NCBI GenBank assembly: GCA_902768785.1
Contig: CACXMM010000025.1
Location: 1 to 55,854 of the forward strand
DNA: 55,854 nt
Reading direction: 5' to 3'
Source of the DNA: an uncultured Prevotellaceae bacterium
GTDB taxonomy: Bacteria; Bacteroidota; Bacteroidia; Bacteroidales; Bacteroidaceae
The translations under genes and the position numbers were made by a program. Each line of letters opens with the position of its first letter. Within the stretch, counting starts at the first letter, position 1. Under the pieces are notes generated by a model, which was not told the DNA's origin, did not search any database, and was given only the letters and a program-made list of their open reading frames with translations. Positions 26,492 to 35,631 of the stretch are shown in pieces.

Positions 26492-29368
26492 AGGATTGGA
26501 TTACTGCTAGCAAGTGTATTAGCCACCCTCGTCATTTGGGCACAGGAAGACATGCCCACCGTGAATGCAGGCTATCGTCAGACCATCAGTCTGAGTGGGT
26601 ACTGGCGTTTCCAGTTAGACCCAGACTCCTCCTTGACGGCTTCTTCCAAGTTGAACAGTACCATTTTCCTGCCTGGTACCACCGATACGAACAAGCAAGG
26701 AAATGCTGCTCAGAAGAAAGACGAGACTACACACCTGACTCGTAACTACAGTTATGTGGGAAGGGCGTGGTATGAGGTACCTGTAAATATCCCGCCTGAA
26801 TGGCGCCACCAGCAGATTATTCTGTTTCTGGAACGTACCAAGCCTACCACTGTTTATGTTGATGGTAAACTGGTTGGAAACAGCAGTATTATCTCCGCTC
26901 CCCAAGAGTATGACCTTTCAAGATGGCTGAAACCTGGGAACCATCGTATCACTGTGATGGTGGATAACAGTGATCGGGCAGTGCCGCCTCAGGTTGTTAG
27001 CAATTCCCATGCCTATACCGAAGACACCCAGACTAACTGGAACGGTATCATCGGTAGAATCTACTTGATGAGTCGTGCTACGACCTATATTAGTGACATG
27101 ACCATTACCACAGACGCTGGCAGGAAGGAAGTGTTGGTCGATGTTAATTTGAAAGGACAGCTCAAGAAGCCTACGAAGGCCCAGTTCACTTTGATACCCT
27201 GGGGTAGTAATTACGGTTATGTGATTGCAGAAAAGATGATACCTCCCACAACCAAACCGTTTACTCATATCCGGGTGATCTACAGAGATGACAGCTTGAA
27301 GCTTTGGAGTGAGGCTCACCCCGATCTCTATCAGGTTCATGTGAAGATAGAAGGTCATGATGAAATTGAGAAATGTTTTGGTTTGCGGAAGTTCAGTACA
27401 CAGGGCACACAGTTCACGATCAATGACCATCTCACGTTCCTCCGTGGAAAGCATGATGCCTGTGTGTTTCCGTTGACTGGCCATGTGCCGATGGACATCC
27501 AGTCGTGGCGCCGTTATTTCCAGATTTGCAAGGGTTATGGTATCAACCATATCCGTTTCCATTCGTGGTGTCCACCCGAGGCATGCTTTCTCGCTGCCGA
27601 CATCGAGGGAATGTATCTGCAACCGGAGCTCCCTTTCTGGGGTGACTTCAACAAAAACGACAAACGCCTGATGGAGTTCCTGATGCAAGAGGGTATTAAG
27701 ATTATCTCCACCTATGGGCATCACCCCTCGTTTGTGATGATGGCCTTAGGTAATGAGCTATGGGGAGATATCCCTACAATGAAGGTTTTTGCCGATGCTT
27801 TCCGAAAGATTGACAAGCAGAAGCTCTATACTTTCGGCTCGAACTACTACTTAGGTTATCAGGGATGGAAAGAGGGCATGGATTTCTTTGTTACCTGTCG
27901 TAACGGTGGTGAGGAGTGGGGGAAATTCAATACTCACACTCGTGGCTCCTTCTCCTTTGCCGACACTTACGGCGGTGGAATGATCAACAGCCTCTATCCG
28001 AACACGATAATGAATTTCTCAGAAGGTATCAAAGATTGTCCTGTTCCTATTATCAGTCATGAGACAGCACAGTTCCAAACCTACCCCGACTTTAACGAGA
28101 TCAAAAAGTACACAGGTGTACTCTATCCATATAATATGGAAGTGTTCCGCGACCGTTTGGAGAAAGCTGGCATGCTCGATCAAGCTGCAGATTTCCACAA
28201 AGCCTCCGGATTATGGAGCGTACAACTCTATAAGCAGGATATCGAGATGGATCTGCGTACCCCTGGCTTTGGAGGATTCCAGTTACTTGACCTTCAAGAC
28301 TATCCCGGACAAGGATCTGCGTATGTCGGTGTTCTCGATGCATTCATGGAGAGCAAGGGAATCACCACACCACAAGAGTTCACACAATGGTGCTCGCCGA
28401 TTGTCCCCCTTTTCCTCACGCCCAAATTCTGCTGGACTACCGATGAGATCATTCAAGGAAAGATTCAGCTGGCCAATTATAGTGAGCCTGCAGGACAGAA
28501 TCAGTGGAACGACGGTACTTTGGAATGGCAGTTGCTTACCACTGATGGAACCGTCTATCGCAAGGGAGTCATGAGTATTCCCCAGAAAAGCATCGGACTT
28601 GTCGATATCGGTGAGTTGTCGTTAGATGTCTCTGGCATCAAGAAAGCTCAACGATTGAACTTGGTGTTGCGTACCTATTATAATAAGGTGTCTGAAAAAT
28701 GCTATACCAATAGTTATGCCCTGTGGGTTTATCCACCTCAGCAAATTGCTGCCAAAGACGTCATCATTGCCCATCGTTATGATGCCGAGATGGCAAGGAA
28801 ATTGTCGGGTGGTGCCACCGTACTGCTGATGCCTGACAGTACAGAGATGACAGAGCTTACCGTAGGAGGACTGTTCCAGACAGACTACTGGAACTATCGT
28901 ATGTTCAAGACCATTTCGGAGAATAACAAAAGACCGGTATCGCCAGGAACATTGGGCATCCTCACCAATCCTGAGCATCCCCTGTTTCATGATTTCCCAA
29001 CAGAGATGCACACCAACTGGCAGTGGTTCCCCATCATCAAGGCATCTCGTCCGTTTATGCTCGATAACACCGCTGCCAGCTACCGGCCGATAGTACAGGT
29101 GATCGACAATATCGAGCGGAACCACAAGTTAGGAATGATCTTCGAATTTGCAGTCAATAAAGGTAAGTTATTGGTCTGCATGTCGCCTCTCGACAAGCTG
29201 CAGCAATATCCAGAGGCACGGCAGCTATACAGCAGTATTCTGCAATACATGCAGTCAGATGCCTTCTCCCCTCAGACACAGATCACCTACGATGATCTTC
29301 AGCAGCTCTTCACCACACCTGTGATAGAGGGAAAGATTGGAGCCTTGAACAATATCTCACCTTATTAA
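26486..29368 (+). CDS. GH2 family glycoside hydrolase
   Basis: 960 residues from the ATG at 26486 (MKRIGLLLASVLATLVIWAQ signal peptide); the ATG at 26465 overlaps the upstream stop and adds MRDERRE. Jelly-roll N-terminal domain (SLSGYWRFQLDP, FLPGTTDTNKQG, GRAWYEVPV), Ig-like domain, then TIM barrel (DHLTFLRGKHDACVFPLTG). Likely acid/base Glu in VMMALGNELWGD and nucleophile Glu in IISHETAQFQTYPDF. The HETAQ-type nucleophile loop differs from LacZ-like enzymes and is seen in poorly described GH2 members. The C-terminal 200 residues form further beta domains. Substrate unknown; lies between the two pectin gene clusters. Confidence 0.8.
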   Translation: MKRIGLLLASVLATLVIWAQEDMPTVNAGYRQTISLSGYWRFQLDPDSSLTASSKLNSTIFLPGTTDTNKQGNAAQKKDETTHLTRNYSYVGRAWYEVPVNIPPEWRHQQIILFLERTKPTTVYVDGKLVGNSSIISAPQEYDLSRWLKPGNHRITVMVDNSDRAVPPQVVSNSHAYTEDTQTNWNGIIGRIYLMSRATTYISDMTITTDAGRKEVLVDVNLKGQLKKPTKAQFTLIPWGSNYGYVIAEKMIPPTTKPFTHIRVIYRDDSLKLWSEAHPDLYQVHVKIEGHDEIEKCFGLRKFSTQGTQFTINDHLTFLRGKHDACVFPLTGHVPMDIQSWRRYFQICKGYGINHIRFHSWCPPEACFLAADIEGMYLQPELPFWGDFNKNDKRLMEFLMQEGIKIISTYGHHPSFVMMALGNELWGDIPTMKVFADAFRKIDKQKLYTFGSNYYLGYQGWKEGMDFFVTCRNGGEEWGKFNTHTRGSFSFADTYGGGMINSLYPNTIMNFSEGIKDCPVPIISHETAQFQTYPDFNEIKKYTGVLYPYNMEVFRDRLEKAGMLDQAADFHKASGLWSVQLYKQDIEMDLRTPGFGGFQLLDLQDYPGQGSAYVGVLDAFMESKGITTPQEFTQWCSPIVPLFLTPKFCWTTDEIIQGKIQLANYSEPAGQNQWNDGTLEWQLLTTDGTVYRKGVMSIPQKSIGLVDIGELSLDVSGIKKAQRLNLVLRTYYNKVSEKCYTNSYALWVYPPQQIAAKDVIIAHRYDAEMARKLSGGATVLLMPDSTEMTELTVGGLFQTDYWNYRMFKTISENNKRPVSPGTLGILTNPEHPLFHDFPTEMHTNWQWFPIIKASRPFMLDNTAASYRPIVQVIDNIERNHKLGMIFEFAVNKGKLLVCMSPLDKLQQYPEARQLYSSILQYMQSDAFSPQTQITYDDLQQLFTTPVIEGKIGALNNISPY

Positions 29369-29412
29369 AGAAGAAAGGCAAATGACCGAGCGGTCATTTG
29401 CCTTTCTTCTTT
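29367..29412. terminator. Bidirectional terminator with a 21-bp perfect stem
   Basis: Stem 29367-29387 pairs perfectly with 29392-29412, loop GAGC; arms end in AAAG/CTTT. It follows the plus-strand GH2 gene and contains the stop codon and last codons (KPKKKGK) of the convergent helicase. Confidence 0.85.
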
Positions 29413-31331
29413 GGCTTTCTACGAGCCCATCCCTCTTCAGAGAAGTCAGGCTCTTCACCTATCAACTGGATGGGACCGTCTTGGAAGAACTGGCGCCAAT
29501 CATCTTGTCTGCCGCTTTCCTTGCGCATAGCCCCCCGTTGTCCTCGCTTACTCTCCGTTTTCTTCTTTTTCTCATAACGGCTAAAACCAGCAGTGTCATC
29601 GGATTCTTTTGTTCTCTTTGAACCACTCCGAGTGTTTCTGGCTCCAGCATCTGTCCTACGTGGTCCGTTCTCTTTCCTTCTTCCTGCAGACTCTTTTCCA
29701 CCTTCATCAGCATCATTGCAACGTACTTCACGACCCTTATAGCGTGCACCGGTGAGGTATTTCATGACTCGTTCCGCATCCTCCTCTGAGACGTCAAAGA
29801 AAGAAATCGTGTTCTGTAAGTCGATATGTCCCACCTCTACATGACCTCTCACGTTCTTGTTAAGGAATTGCATCAGCTCACCAGGGTAGAAACCGTCCTT
29901 CTTTCCTAAGTTAATGAACAGACGACGGTAACCAGGCTCAGCCTTCCGGGAGCCCCGTTCACGTGTTCCTTTCTTGCTGCCTTCCTCTTTGCTCCTTTTG
30001 GAACTCGGTTTCTCAATCTCAGGTGCGTTGGCATAATAACTTAGGAATTTCCCGAACTCTACACTCACAATTTTCTTGATGATATCCTCTTTGTCGATAT
30101 ATTCAAAGAACCGGTTAATGTCATCCATGAATGGAGATATCTGGTCTTCCAGTACATCGGTTTTCACAATTTGGTCCATCACCTTATATAATTGCTTCTT
30201 GCAAATCTCCTGGGCTGATGGAATCTCCGCTTCGACAAACTCCTTGCCGATGACCTTTTCGATGTTACGGATCTTATGTTTCTCTCTGCTGTGGACAATG
30301 GAGATCGAAGTACCCTTTTTACCGGCACGACCCGTACGGCCACTGCGATGGGTATAGTTCTCGATGTCATCGGGCAGACCATAGTTAATGACATGGGTAA
30401 GATCGTCCACATCCAACCCACGGGCTGCCACATCGGTGGCTACCAGTAACTGGGTGAGATGTTGACGGAACTTCTGCATCGTGAGGTCGCGCTGCTGCTG
30501 ACTGAGGTCGCCATGCAGACTCTCAGCATTATACCCGTCTTTAATCAGTTTGTCGGCAATCTCCTGTGTCTCGATCTTTGTTCGACAGAAGATGATGGCA
30601 AAGATACGGGGATAGAAATCCACGATACGCTTCAGTGCCAGGTATTTGTCCCTGGCGTTTACCATGTAATAGACATGATTCACGTTCTCGGCACCCTCGT
30701 TGCGGCTGCCTACCACAATCTCCTTGTGGTCGTGCAGGTAGTTCAAGGCAATTTTCTCAATTTCCTTGCTCATCGTTGCTGAGAACAGTAAGGTGTTCCG
30801 TTCGGCAGGAACATTCTCGAAGATCTCATTGATACTCTCCGAGAAACCCATGTTCAGCATCTCATCGGCCTCGTCAAGCACCACACTCTTGATATTACTG
30901 ATCTGCGCCTTGCCGCGATGCATCAAGTCGATCAAACGTCCTGGGGTGGCTACGATAATCTGTGCTCCATGACGAAGGGCACGAATCTGCTGTTCGATGC
31001 TTGCACCGCCATAGACGGGCACCACATGCACTCCTTTCATATACTTGGAGAAGTCTCGCAGGTCATCGGTGATTTGCAAGCACAACTCTCGCGTAGGACT
31101 CAGAATCAGAGCCTGAGTCTCCTCATTCTCCACATCAATTTTCTGTAACAGCGGAATACCAAACGCCGCTGTCTTGCCTGTACCCGTCTGGGCCAGGGCA
31201 ATCACATCATTCCCCTCTCCTAATAAATAAGGGATCACTTCTTCTTGGACGGGCATTGGCGAAACAAAGCCCATCTCTGTAATGGCTTGCAGTATTTCAC
31301 TGCTCACGCCTAATTCTTCAAATGTCTTCAA
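29394..31331 (-). CDS. DEAD-box RNA helicase (DeaD/CsdA type)
   Basis: About 645 residues starting with a TTG at 31331 (MKTFEELGVSSEIL). The longer frame to 31358 begins inside the promoter -7 box and cannot be the start. Helicase motifs: AQTGTGKT, PTRELCLQ, LDEADEML, SAT, and HRSGRTGRAG. Residues of about 475-550 resemble the DbpA RNA-binding domain (YRRLFINLGKKDGFYPGELMQFLN). The tail is very basic and low-complexity (KKKTESKRGQRG). Acts in ribosome assembly or RNA unwinding in the cytoplasm, often cold-induced. Convergent with the GH2 gene. Confidence 0.92.
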   Translation of the reverse strand: MKTFEELGVSSEILQAITEMGFVSPMPVQEEVIPYLLGEGNDVIALAQTGTGKTAAFGIPLLQKIDVENEETQALILSPTRELCLQITDDLRDFSKYMKGVHVVPVYGGASIEQQIRALRHGAQIIVATPGRLIDLMHRGKAQISNIKSVVLDEADEMLNMGFSESINEIFENVPAERNTLLFSATMSKEIEKIALNYLHDHKEIVVGSRNEGAENVNHVYYMVNARDKYLALKRIVDFYPRIFAIIFCRTKIETQEIADKLIKDGYNAESLHGDLSQQQRDLTMQKFRQHLTQLLVATDVAARGLDVDDLTHVINYGLPDDIENYTHRSGRTGRAGKKGTSISIVHSREKHKIRNIEKVIGKEFVEAEIPSAQEICKKQLYKVMDQIVKTDVLEDQISPFMDDINRFFEYIDKEDIIKKIVSVEFGKFLSYYANAPEIEKPSSKRSKEEGSKKGTRERGSRKAEPGYRRLFINLGKKDGFYPGELMQFLNKNVRGHVEVGHIDLQNTISFFDVSEEDAERVMKYLTGARYKGREVRCNDADEGGKESAGRRKENGPRRTDAGARNTRSGSKRTKESDDTAGFSRYEKKKKTESKRGQRGAMRKESGRQDDWRQFFQDGPIQLIGEEPDFSEEGWARRKPKKKGK

Positions 31332-31355
31332 TGTTCTTATAATCTGTTTCGGTTG

Positions 31356-31363
31356 CAAAGGTA
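31356..31363 (-). promoter_or_regulatory. -7 box that decides the helicase start
   Basis: TACCTTTG on the minus strand (31363-31356). The only other upstream start codon (TTG at 31358) is part of this box, so translation must begin at the TTG at 31331. Confidence 0.6.
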
Positions 31364-31496
31364 CGAATATTTTTTGAACACAAGATACAAATACACAGAG
31401 TTTTACAAGAAAATAACATCATTACACGAAAAAACGAACTATCAACGGTGTCCAAATGGGATTTTATTTGTATTTTTGCGGCAAAATAAAAGAAAG

Positions 31497-32030
31497 ATGA
31501 AAGTATGTGTATTTTGTTCGGCTAATCATGACATCGACCGCGATTTCTATACGATGACATGGGAGTTAGGGCAGTTCTTAGCCCGGAACGGGCACACCTT
31601 GATATTTGGCGGTACTGATATGGGACTGATGGAATGTGTGGCCAAGGCTGCTCATGAGACTGGAGGGCAAGTCATCGGTGTAGTGCCCTCGAGGGTAGAG
31701 GAGAACGGGCATGTCAGTGGGCACATGGATGTCCATATCCCTTGTGACAACCTGAACGACCGAAAGGCACTGATGATGGCACAGAGTGATGTGTTCATCG
31801 CGTTGCCGGGAGGTATAGGAACCCTTGATGAGATCTTTTCCGTGGCAGCCTCCTTCACCATCGGCTACCACCAGAAGCCTGTCATTCTCTATAACATGAA
31901 GGGATTCTGGAACTCACTCATTTCCCTTCTCGACGACCTCACAAACCGTAAGGTGACGCGGAAACAGTGGAAGGATTACATCAAAGTGGCCAATAGCATT
32001 GCGGACATACAAAGCATTCTCGATGAATAG
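31497..32030 (+). CDS. LOG family protein (cytokinin riboside 5'-monophosphate phosphoribohydrolase-like)
   Basis: 177 residues from the ATG at 31497; longer readings to 31353 run back through the intergenic DNA and the helicase promoter. Motifs GGTDMGLMECVAKAA and PGGIGTLDE are the LOG (Rossmann, 'lysine decarboxylase-like') signatures that bind the nucleotide and hold the catalytic Arg/Glu. LOG proteins release the base from adenosine-type 5'-monophosphates. TATTTTTG at 31471-31478 serves as the -7 box. Cytoplasmic. Confidence 0.9.
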   Translation: MKVCVFCSANHDIDRDFYTMTWELGQFLARNGHTLIFGGTDMGLMECVAKAAHETGGQVIGVVPSRVEENGHVSGHMDVHIPCDNLNDRKALMMAQSDVFIALPGGIGTLDEIFSVAASFTIGYHQKPVILYNMKGFWNSLISLLDDLTNRKVTRKQWKDYIKVANSIADIQSILDE

Positions 32031-32080
32031 GAATTCCTGTTGTGATACCCAAGTGGCGAACATCGTTTTTCCTCAAAACA

Positions 32081-32112
32081 TTTGGCTATGTCGCGAATAA
32101 TACTTAATTTTG
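32081..32112 (+). promoter_or_regulatory. Promoter of the PfkB kinase gene
   Basis: TTTG (32081-32084), 20-base spacer, TAATTTTG (32105-32112); the ATG follows at 32135. Confidence 0.65.
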
Positions 32113-32134
32113 CGCTTGATTAATCTACAGAAGT

Positions 32135-33085
32135 ATGCGGAAAGTAATTGGAATTGGCGAGACCGTGCTCGACATTATCTTCAAAGATGGGAAACCGGTC
32201 GGTGCGGTGCCAGGCGGTAGTGTGTTCAACGGGGTGATCTCTTTAGGTCGTTCGGGGGTGAACGCTTCATTTATCAGTGAGACCGGCAATGACAGGGTGG
32301 GCGAAAGTATCATCCTATTTGCCAAGGAAAATGGAGTGAATGCAGATAATATCAATGTGTTCCTCGAGTCGAAGTCACCGATCTCGCTGGCCTTCCTGGA
32401 TGAGAACAACGATGCAGAGTACCTATTCTATAAGGATCATCCGCATGATCAGCTCGATTTCGTCTATCCTGACATCCAGCCCGATGACATCGTCATGTTC
32501 GGATCGTTCTATGCTGTGAACCCCGTGATTCGTCCACAGGTGTTCGGCTTCCTTGACTATGCCCGTCAACATGGTGCCATCTTGTATTATGATGTGAATT
32601 TTCGCGCGGCTCATCGTAATGATGTGATGAAGATTACACCGAACTTTCTGGAGAACTTGGAATACGCAGACATTGTGCGTGGCTCGAAAGAGGACTTCGA
32701 AGTACTATTCAAAAAGAATGATCCCGACAAGGTCTATAATGCGGAGATCTCTTTCTATTGCAAGAAATTTATCTACACGAGAGGAGCCGAGCCTGTGGCC
32801 CTTCGTTCCGACACTGTGAAGAAAGACTATCCCATCCTTAGCACGGAAACCGTAAGCACCATCGGTGCGGGTGACAATTTCAATGCCGGCTTTGTCTATG
32901 GCATGGTGAAATATGATATAACCCGTGAGGTCATTAACCGTGGACTGACAGAAGAGGAGTGGGACAAGGTGATCCGCTGTGCTCAGGAGTTCTCGGCAAA
33001 CTGCTGTCAGGGAATCAGCAATTCAGTGAGTGTTGAGTTCGGGAACAAAATGAAAAAGGGGCTTCTCCTCAGTTCTAATTTCTAA
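32135..33085 (+). CDS. PfkB family sugar kinase
   Basis: 316 residues. PfkB signatures: GIGETVLDIIFKDGKPVGAVPGGSVFN near the start (sugar binding GG) and STIGAGDNFNAGF near residue 247, where the Asp of GAGD is the catalytic base and the anion hole lies in front. Closest in form to fructokinase/ribokinase-like enzymes; the exact sugar cannot be told. The gene ends in degenerate 7-bp units (GTTCTAA, TTTCTAA at 33072-33085). Confidence 0.88.
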   Translation: MRKVIGIGETVLDIIFKDGKPVGAVPGGSVFNGVISLGRSGVNASFISETGNDRVGESIILFAKENGVNADNINVFLESKSPISLAFLDENNDAEYLFYKDHPHDQLDFVYPDIQPDDIVMFGSFYAVNPVIRPQVFGFLDYARQHGAILYYDVNFRAAHRNDVMKITPNFLENLEYADIVRGSKEDFEVLFKKNDPDKVYNAEISFYCKKFIYTRGAEPVALRSDTVKKDYPILSTETVSTIGAGDNFNAGFVYGMVKYDITREVINRGLTEEEWDKVIRCAQEFSANCCQGISNSVSVEFGNKMKKGLLLSSNF

Positions 33086-33135
33086 CTCCCCAAATTCTAA
33101 TTCTCTACCATTCAAAAATTTAAAACATCTATTAT

Positions 33136-34326
33136 ATGATTGAGATTACAAACAAAATTTATTATGTGGGTGTGAACGATCGTAACAAGAACCTTTTTGA
33201 GGGCTTGTGGCCGTTGCCCAATGGAGTGAGCTATAACTCATATTTGATCGATGATGAGAAGGTGTGCTTGATAGATACCGTAGAGGTGGATTTCTTCGTA
33301 CCTTATCTGAAGAATATCCAGGAGGTCATCGGTGATCGTTCTATCGACTATTTGGTGATTAATCACATGGAGCCTGATCACAGTGGAAGCATCGCCCTGA
33401 TAAAGAAATACTATCCCGACATTCAGATTATCGGTAACAAGAAAACATTTCAGATGATGGGGGGATTCTATGGTATCGGTGACGGCACCATAGAAGTGAA
33501 GAATGGCGATTCCATCGAACTGGGCGCACATACATTGAACTTCGTGCTCACTCCTATGGTGCACTGGCCCGAGACTATGGTGACACTGGATGCCACCTGT
33601 CATGTTCTTTTCTCTGGTGACGCCTTTGGGTGCTTCGGTGCTCTGAACGGTGGCATCATTGACAGTGAGATCAACTGCGACACCTTCTGGCTGGAAATGG
33701 TGCGTTACTACAGCAACATTGTAGGTAAGTATGGAACACCCGTGCAGAATGCCCTGAAGAAACTCGCTGGCATTCAGCTCGACTATATCTGTGCCACCCA
33801 CGGACCGGTGTGGCATGAGTTCATCAGTAAGGTGATTGACATGTACGACAAGATGAGCCGCTATGAGACGGAGAGAGGATTGGTGATCTGCTATGGTACG
33901 ATGTATGGTAACACCGAGCGTGCCGCCGAGATCATTGCCCGTGCTGCTTCCCAGGCAGGCATCAAGAACATCGTCATGTACAACGTTTCGAAGACCCACC
34001 ACTCGTATATCATCCGCGATGTGTTCCGCTACCGTGGACTCATCGTGGGAGCTCCCACCTATAACACCGGATTGTATCACGAGATGGATGTGTTGCTGTC
34101 GGAGTTGGCAGGTAAGGATATTAAGGGTAACCACTTGTTAGGATGGTTTGGCAGTTTCGGATGGGCAAGCAAGGCTGTGGGCGAGATTGCCAAATGGAAT
34201 GAAGAGCGCCTGCACTTCGAGGCTGTGGGTACACCCGTAGAGATCAAGCAGAGCGTGAATGCCGACACCTTCGCCCAGTGCGAGGCCTTAGGTAAGGCCA
34301 TGGCAGAACGGCTGTTGAGTGAGTAG
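33136..34326 (+). CDS. Flavodiiron protein (FprA-like O2/NO reductase)
   Basis: 396 residues. N-terminal metallo-beta-lactamase domain with the di-iron ligands in NHMEPDHSG and HW, GDAFG and HGP. C-terminal flavodoxin domain begins at VICYGTMYGNTERAAE (FMN phosphate loop) and includes GAPTYNTGLYHEMD. The enzyme reduces oxygen (or NO) to protect anaerobes. It lies 50 bases after the kinase and only 3 bases before the M16 gene. Cytoplasmic. Confidence 0.93.
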   Translation: MIEITNKIYYVGVNDRNKNLFEGLWPLPNGVSYNSYLIDDEKVCLIDTVEVDFFVPYLKNIQEVIGDRSIDYLVINHMEPDHSGSIALIKKYYPDIQIIGNKKTFQMMGGFYGIGDGTIEVKNGDSIELGAHTLNFVLTPMVHWPETMVTLDATCHVLFSGDAFGCFGALNGGIIDSEINCDTFWLEMVRYYSNIVGKYGTPVQNALKKLAGIQLDYICATHGPVWHEFISKVIDMYDKMSRYETERGLVICYGTMYGNTERAAEIIARAASQAGIKNIVMYNVSKTHHSYIIRDVFRYRGLIVGAPTYNTGLYHEMDVLLSELAGKDIKGNHLLGWFGSFGWASKAVGEIAKWNEERLHFEAVGTPVEIKQSVNADTFAQCEALGKAMAERLLSE

Positions 34327-34329
34327 GTT

Positions 34330-35583
34330 ATGGCTTACAACACATGGCAGCTTCCCAACGGACTGCGGATTATCCATCTGCCCAGCAGCTCACAGGTTGT
34401 CTATTGTGGCTACCAGATAGCTGCGGGCACCCGGCATGAGGAGCCGGGGGATGAAGGGTTGGCTCATTTCTGTGAGCATGTCACTTTCAAAGGAACCGAA
34501 CGGCGCTCATCCCTACAGATCTTGAACAGTCTGGAGCAGGTGGGCGGTGACTTGAATGCCTTCACCAACAAGGAGGATACCGTGTTCTATGCTGCAGTGT
34601 TGAAAGAACATCTTCCGCGAGCCATCGATGTGCTCACCGATATAGTGTTCCATAGCACCTATCCCCAACACGAGATTGACAAGGAGATCGAGGTAATCTG
34701 CGATGAGATAGAGAGCTATAATGACTCTCCCGCCGAGCTGATCTTCGATGATTTCGAGAATATCCTTTTTGCCAGTCATCCGTTGGGGCATAATATCTTA
34801 GGTAACGCAGATCGCCTTCGTCAATATACCACCGCCGATGCCCTTCGTTTCACACGAAAGTATTACACGCCAGAGAATACTATTTTTTTTGCGTATGGGG
34901 ATGTGAAATTCGAGAGACTGGTGAGGTTGCTGGAAAACAACCTTCAATCCCTCCCGAAGGAAGGAAGGCCTGATGTGCTTTCTGCCCTTACAAGTAATGA
35001 AAATCCCTCCCTTTGGGAGGGAGATCGAGTGGGCATTTATTCCTTTGACAAAGGTACCCACCAAGCACATGTCATGTTGGGCAGCCGTGCTTACGACATC
35101 CATAGCGAGAAGCGTATCCCGCTCTATCTGCTGAACAATATTTTGGGAGGTCCTGGCATGAATGCACGTCTGAATCTCGCTTTGCGGGAACGGAACGGAC
35201 TGGTCTATACAGTGGAGAGCAGTATGGTGAGCTATGGCGACACGGGACTGTGGTGCACTTATTTCGGGTGTGATCCTCATGATGTGAAGCAATGCCTCCG
35301 TTTGGTACGGCACGAGTTGGACAAGGTCATGCGGAAACCGCTTTCTGCTGCCCAGCTCCATCGTGCCCAGCAGCAGATTAAAGGACAGATCGGTGTGGCC
35401 TGTGATAACCGCGAGAATTTTGCCCTTGACTTCGGCAAGAGCTTCCTCCATTATGGCTGGGAAAAAGATATCACCCGCTTGTTCAACGATATCGATAGCG
35501 TTACTGCAAAGCAGTTGCAGGAAGTGGCACAAGAGTTATTCTCCCCAGAACGTATGCTCACCCTTATCTATAGCGGAACATGA
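34330..35583 (+). CDS. M16 family zinc peptidase
   Basis: 417 residues, no signal peptide (MAYNTWQLPNGLRI). The inverted zinc motif HxxEH is present as HFCEH in LAHFCEHVTFKGT, and the downstream Glu lies in EVICDEIESY. The second half holds the R/Y substrate-binding pair region (GPGMNARLNLALRERNGLVYTVESS). Such single-chain bacterial peptidases resemble mitochondrial processing peptidase. A short palindrome (35004-35023) of the C-rich family sits in the coding region and encodes NPSLWEGD. Confidence 0.88.
   Translation: MAYNTWQLPNGLRIIHLPSSSQVVYCGYQIAAGTRHEEPGDEGLAHFCEHVTFKGTERRSSLQILNSLEQVGGDLNAFTNKEDTVFYAAVLKEHLPRAIDVLTDIVFHSTYPQHEIDKEIEVICDEIESYNDSPAELIFDDFENILFASHPLGHNILGNADRLRQYTTADALRFTRKYYTPENTIFFAYGDVKFERLVRLLENNLQSLPKEGRPDVLSALTSNENPSLWEGDRVGIYSFDKGTHQAHVMLGSRAYDIHSEKRIPLYLLNNILGGPGMNARLNLALRERNGLVYTVESSMVSYGDTGLWCTYFGCDPHDVKQCLRLVRHELDKVMRKPLSAAQLHRAQQQIKGQIGVACDNRENFALDFGKSFLHYGWEKDITRLFNDIDSVTAKQLQEVAQELFSPERMLTLIYSGT
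35004..35023. repeat. C-rich palindrome core inside the M16 gene
   Basis: TCCCTCCC-TTT-GGGAGGGA with no recognisable flanking arm, in frame. A related TCCCTCCC lies about 55 bases upstream (near 34950). Confidence 0.55.
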
Positions 35584-35631
35584 TTCATCAGGAGTATCAA
35601 GCTATCTTGTTCTTCCTGTGCAAGCCATATC

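Noticed and set aside
33238-34134. 298-codon open frame on the minus strand opposite the flavodiiron gene
   Set aside because: Mirror of a well-identified conserved gene; no own start signals.
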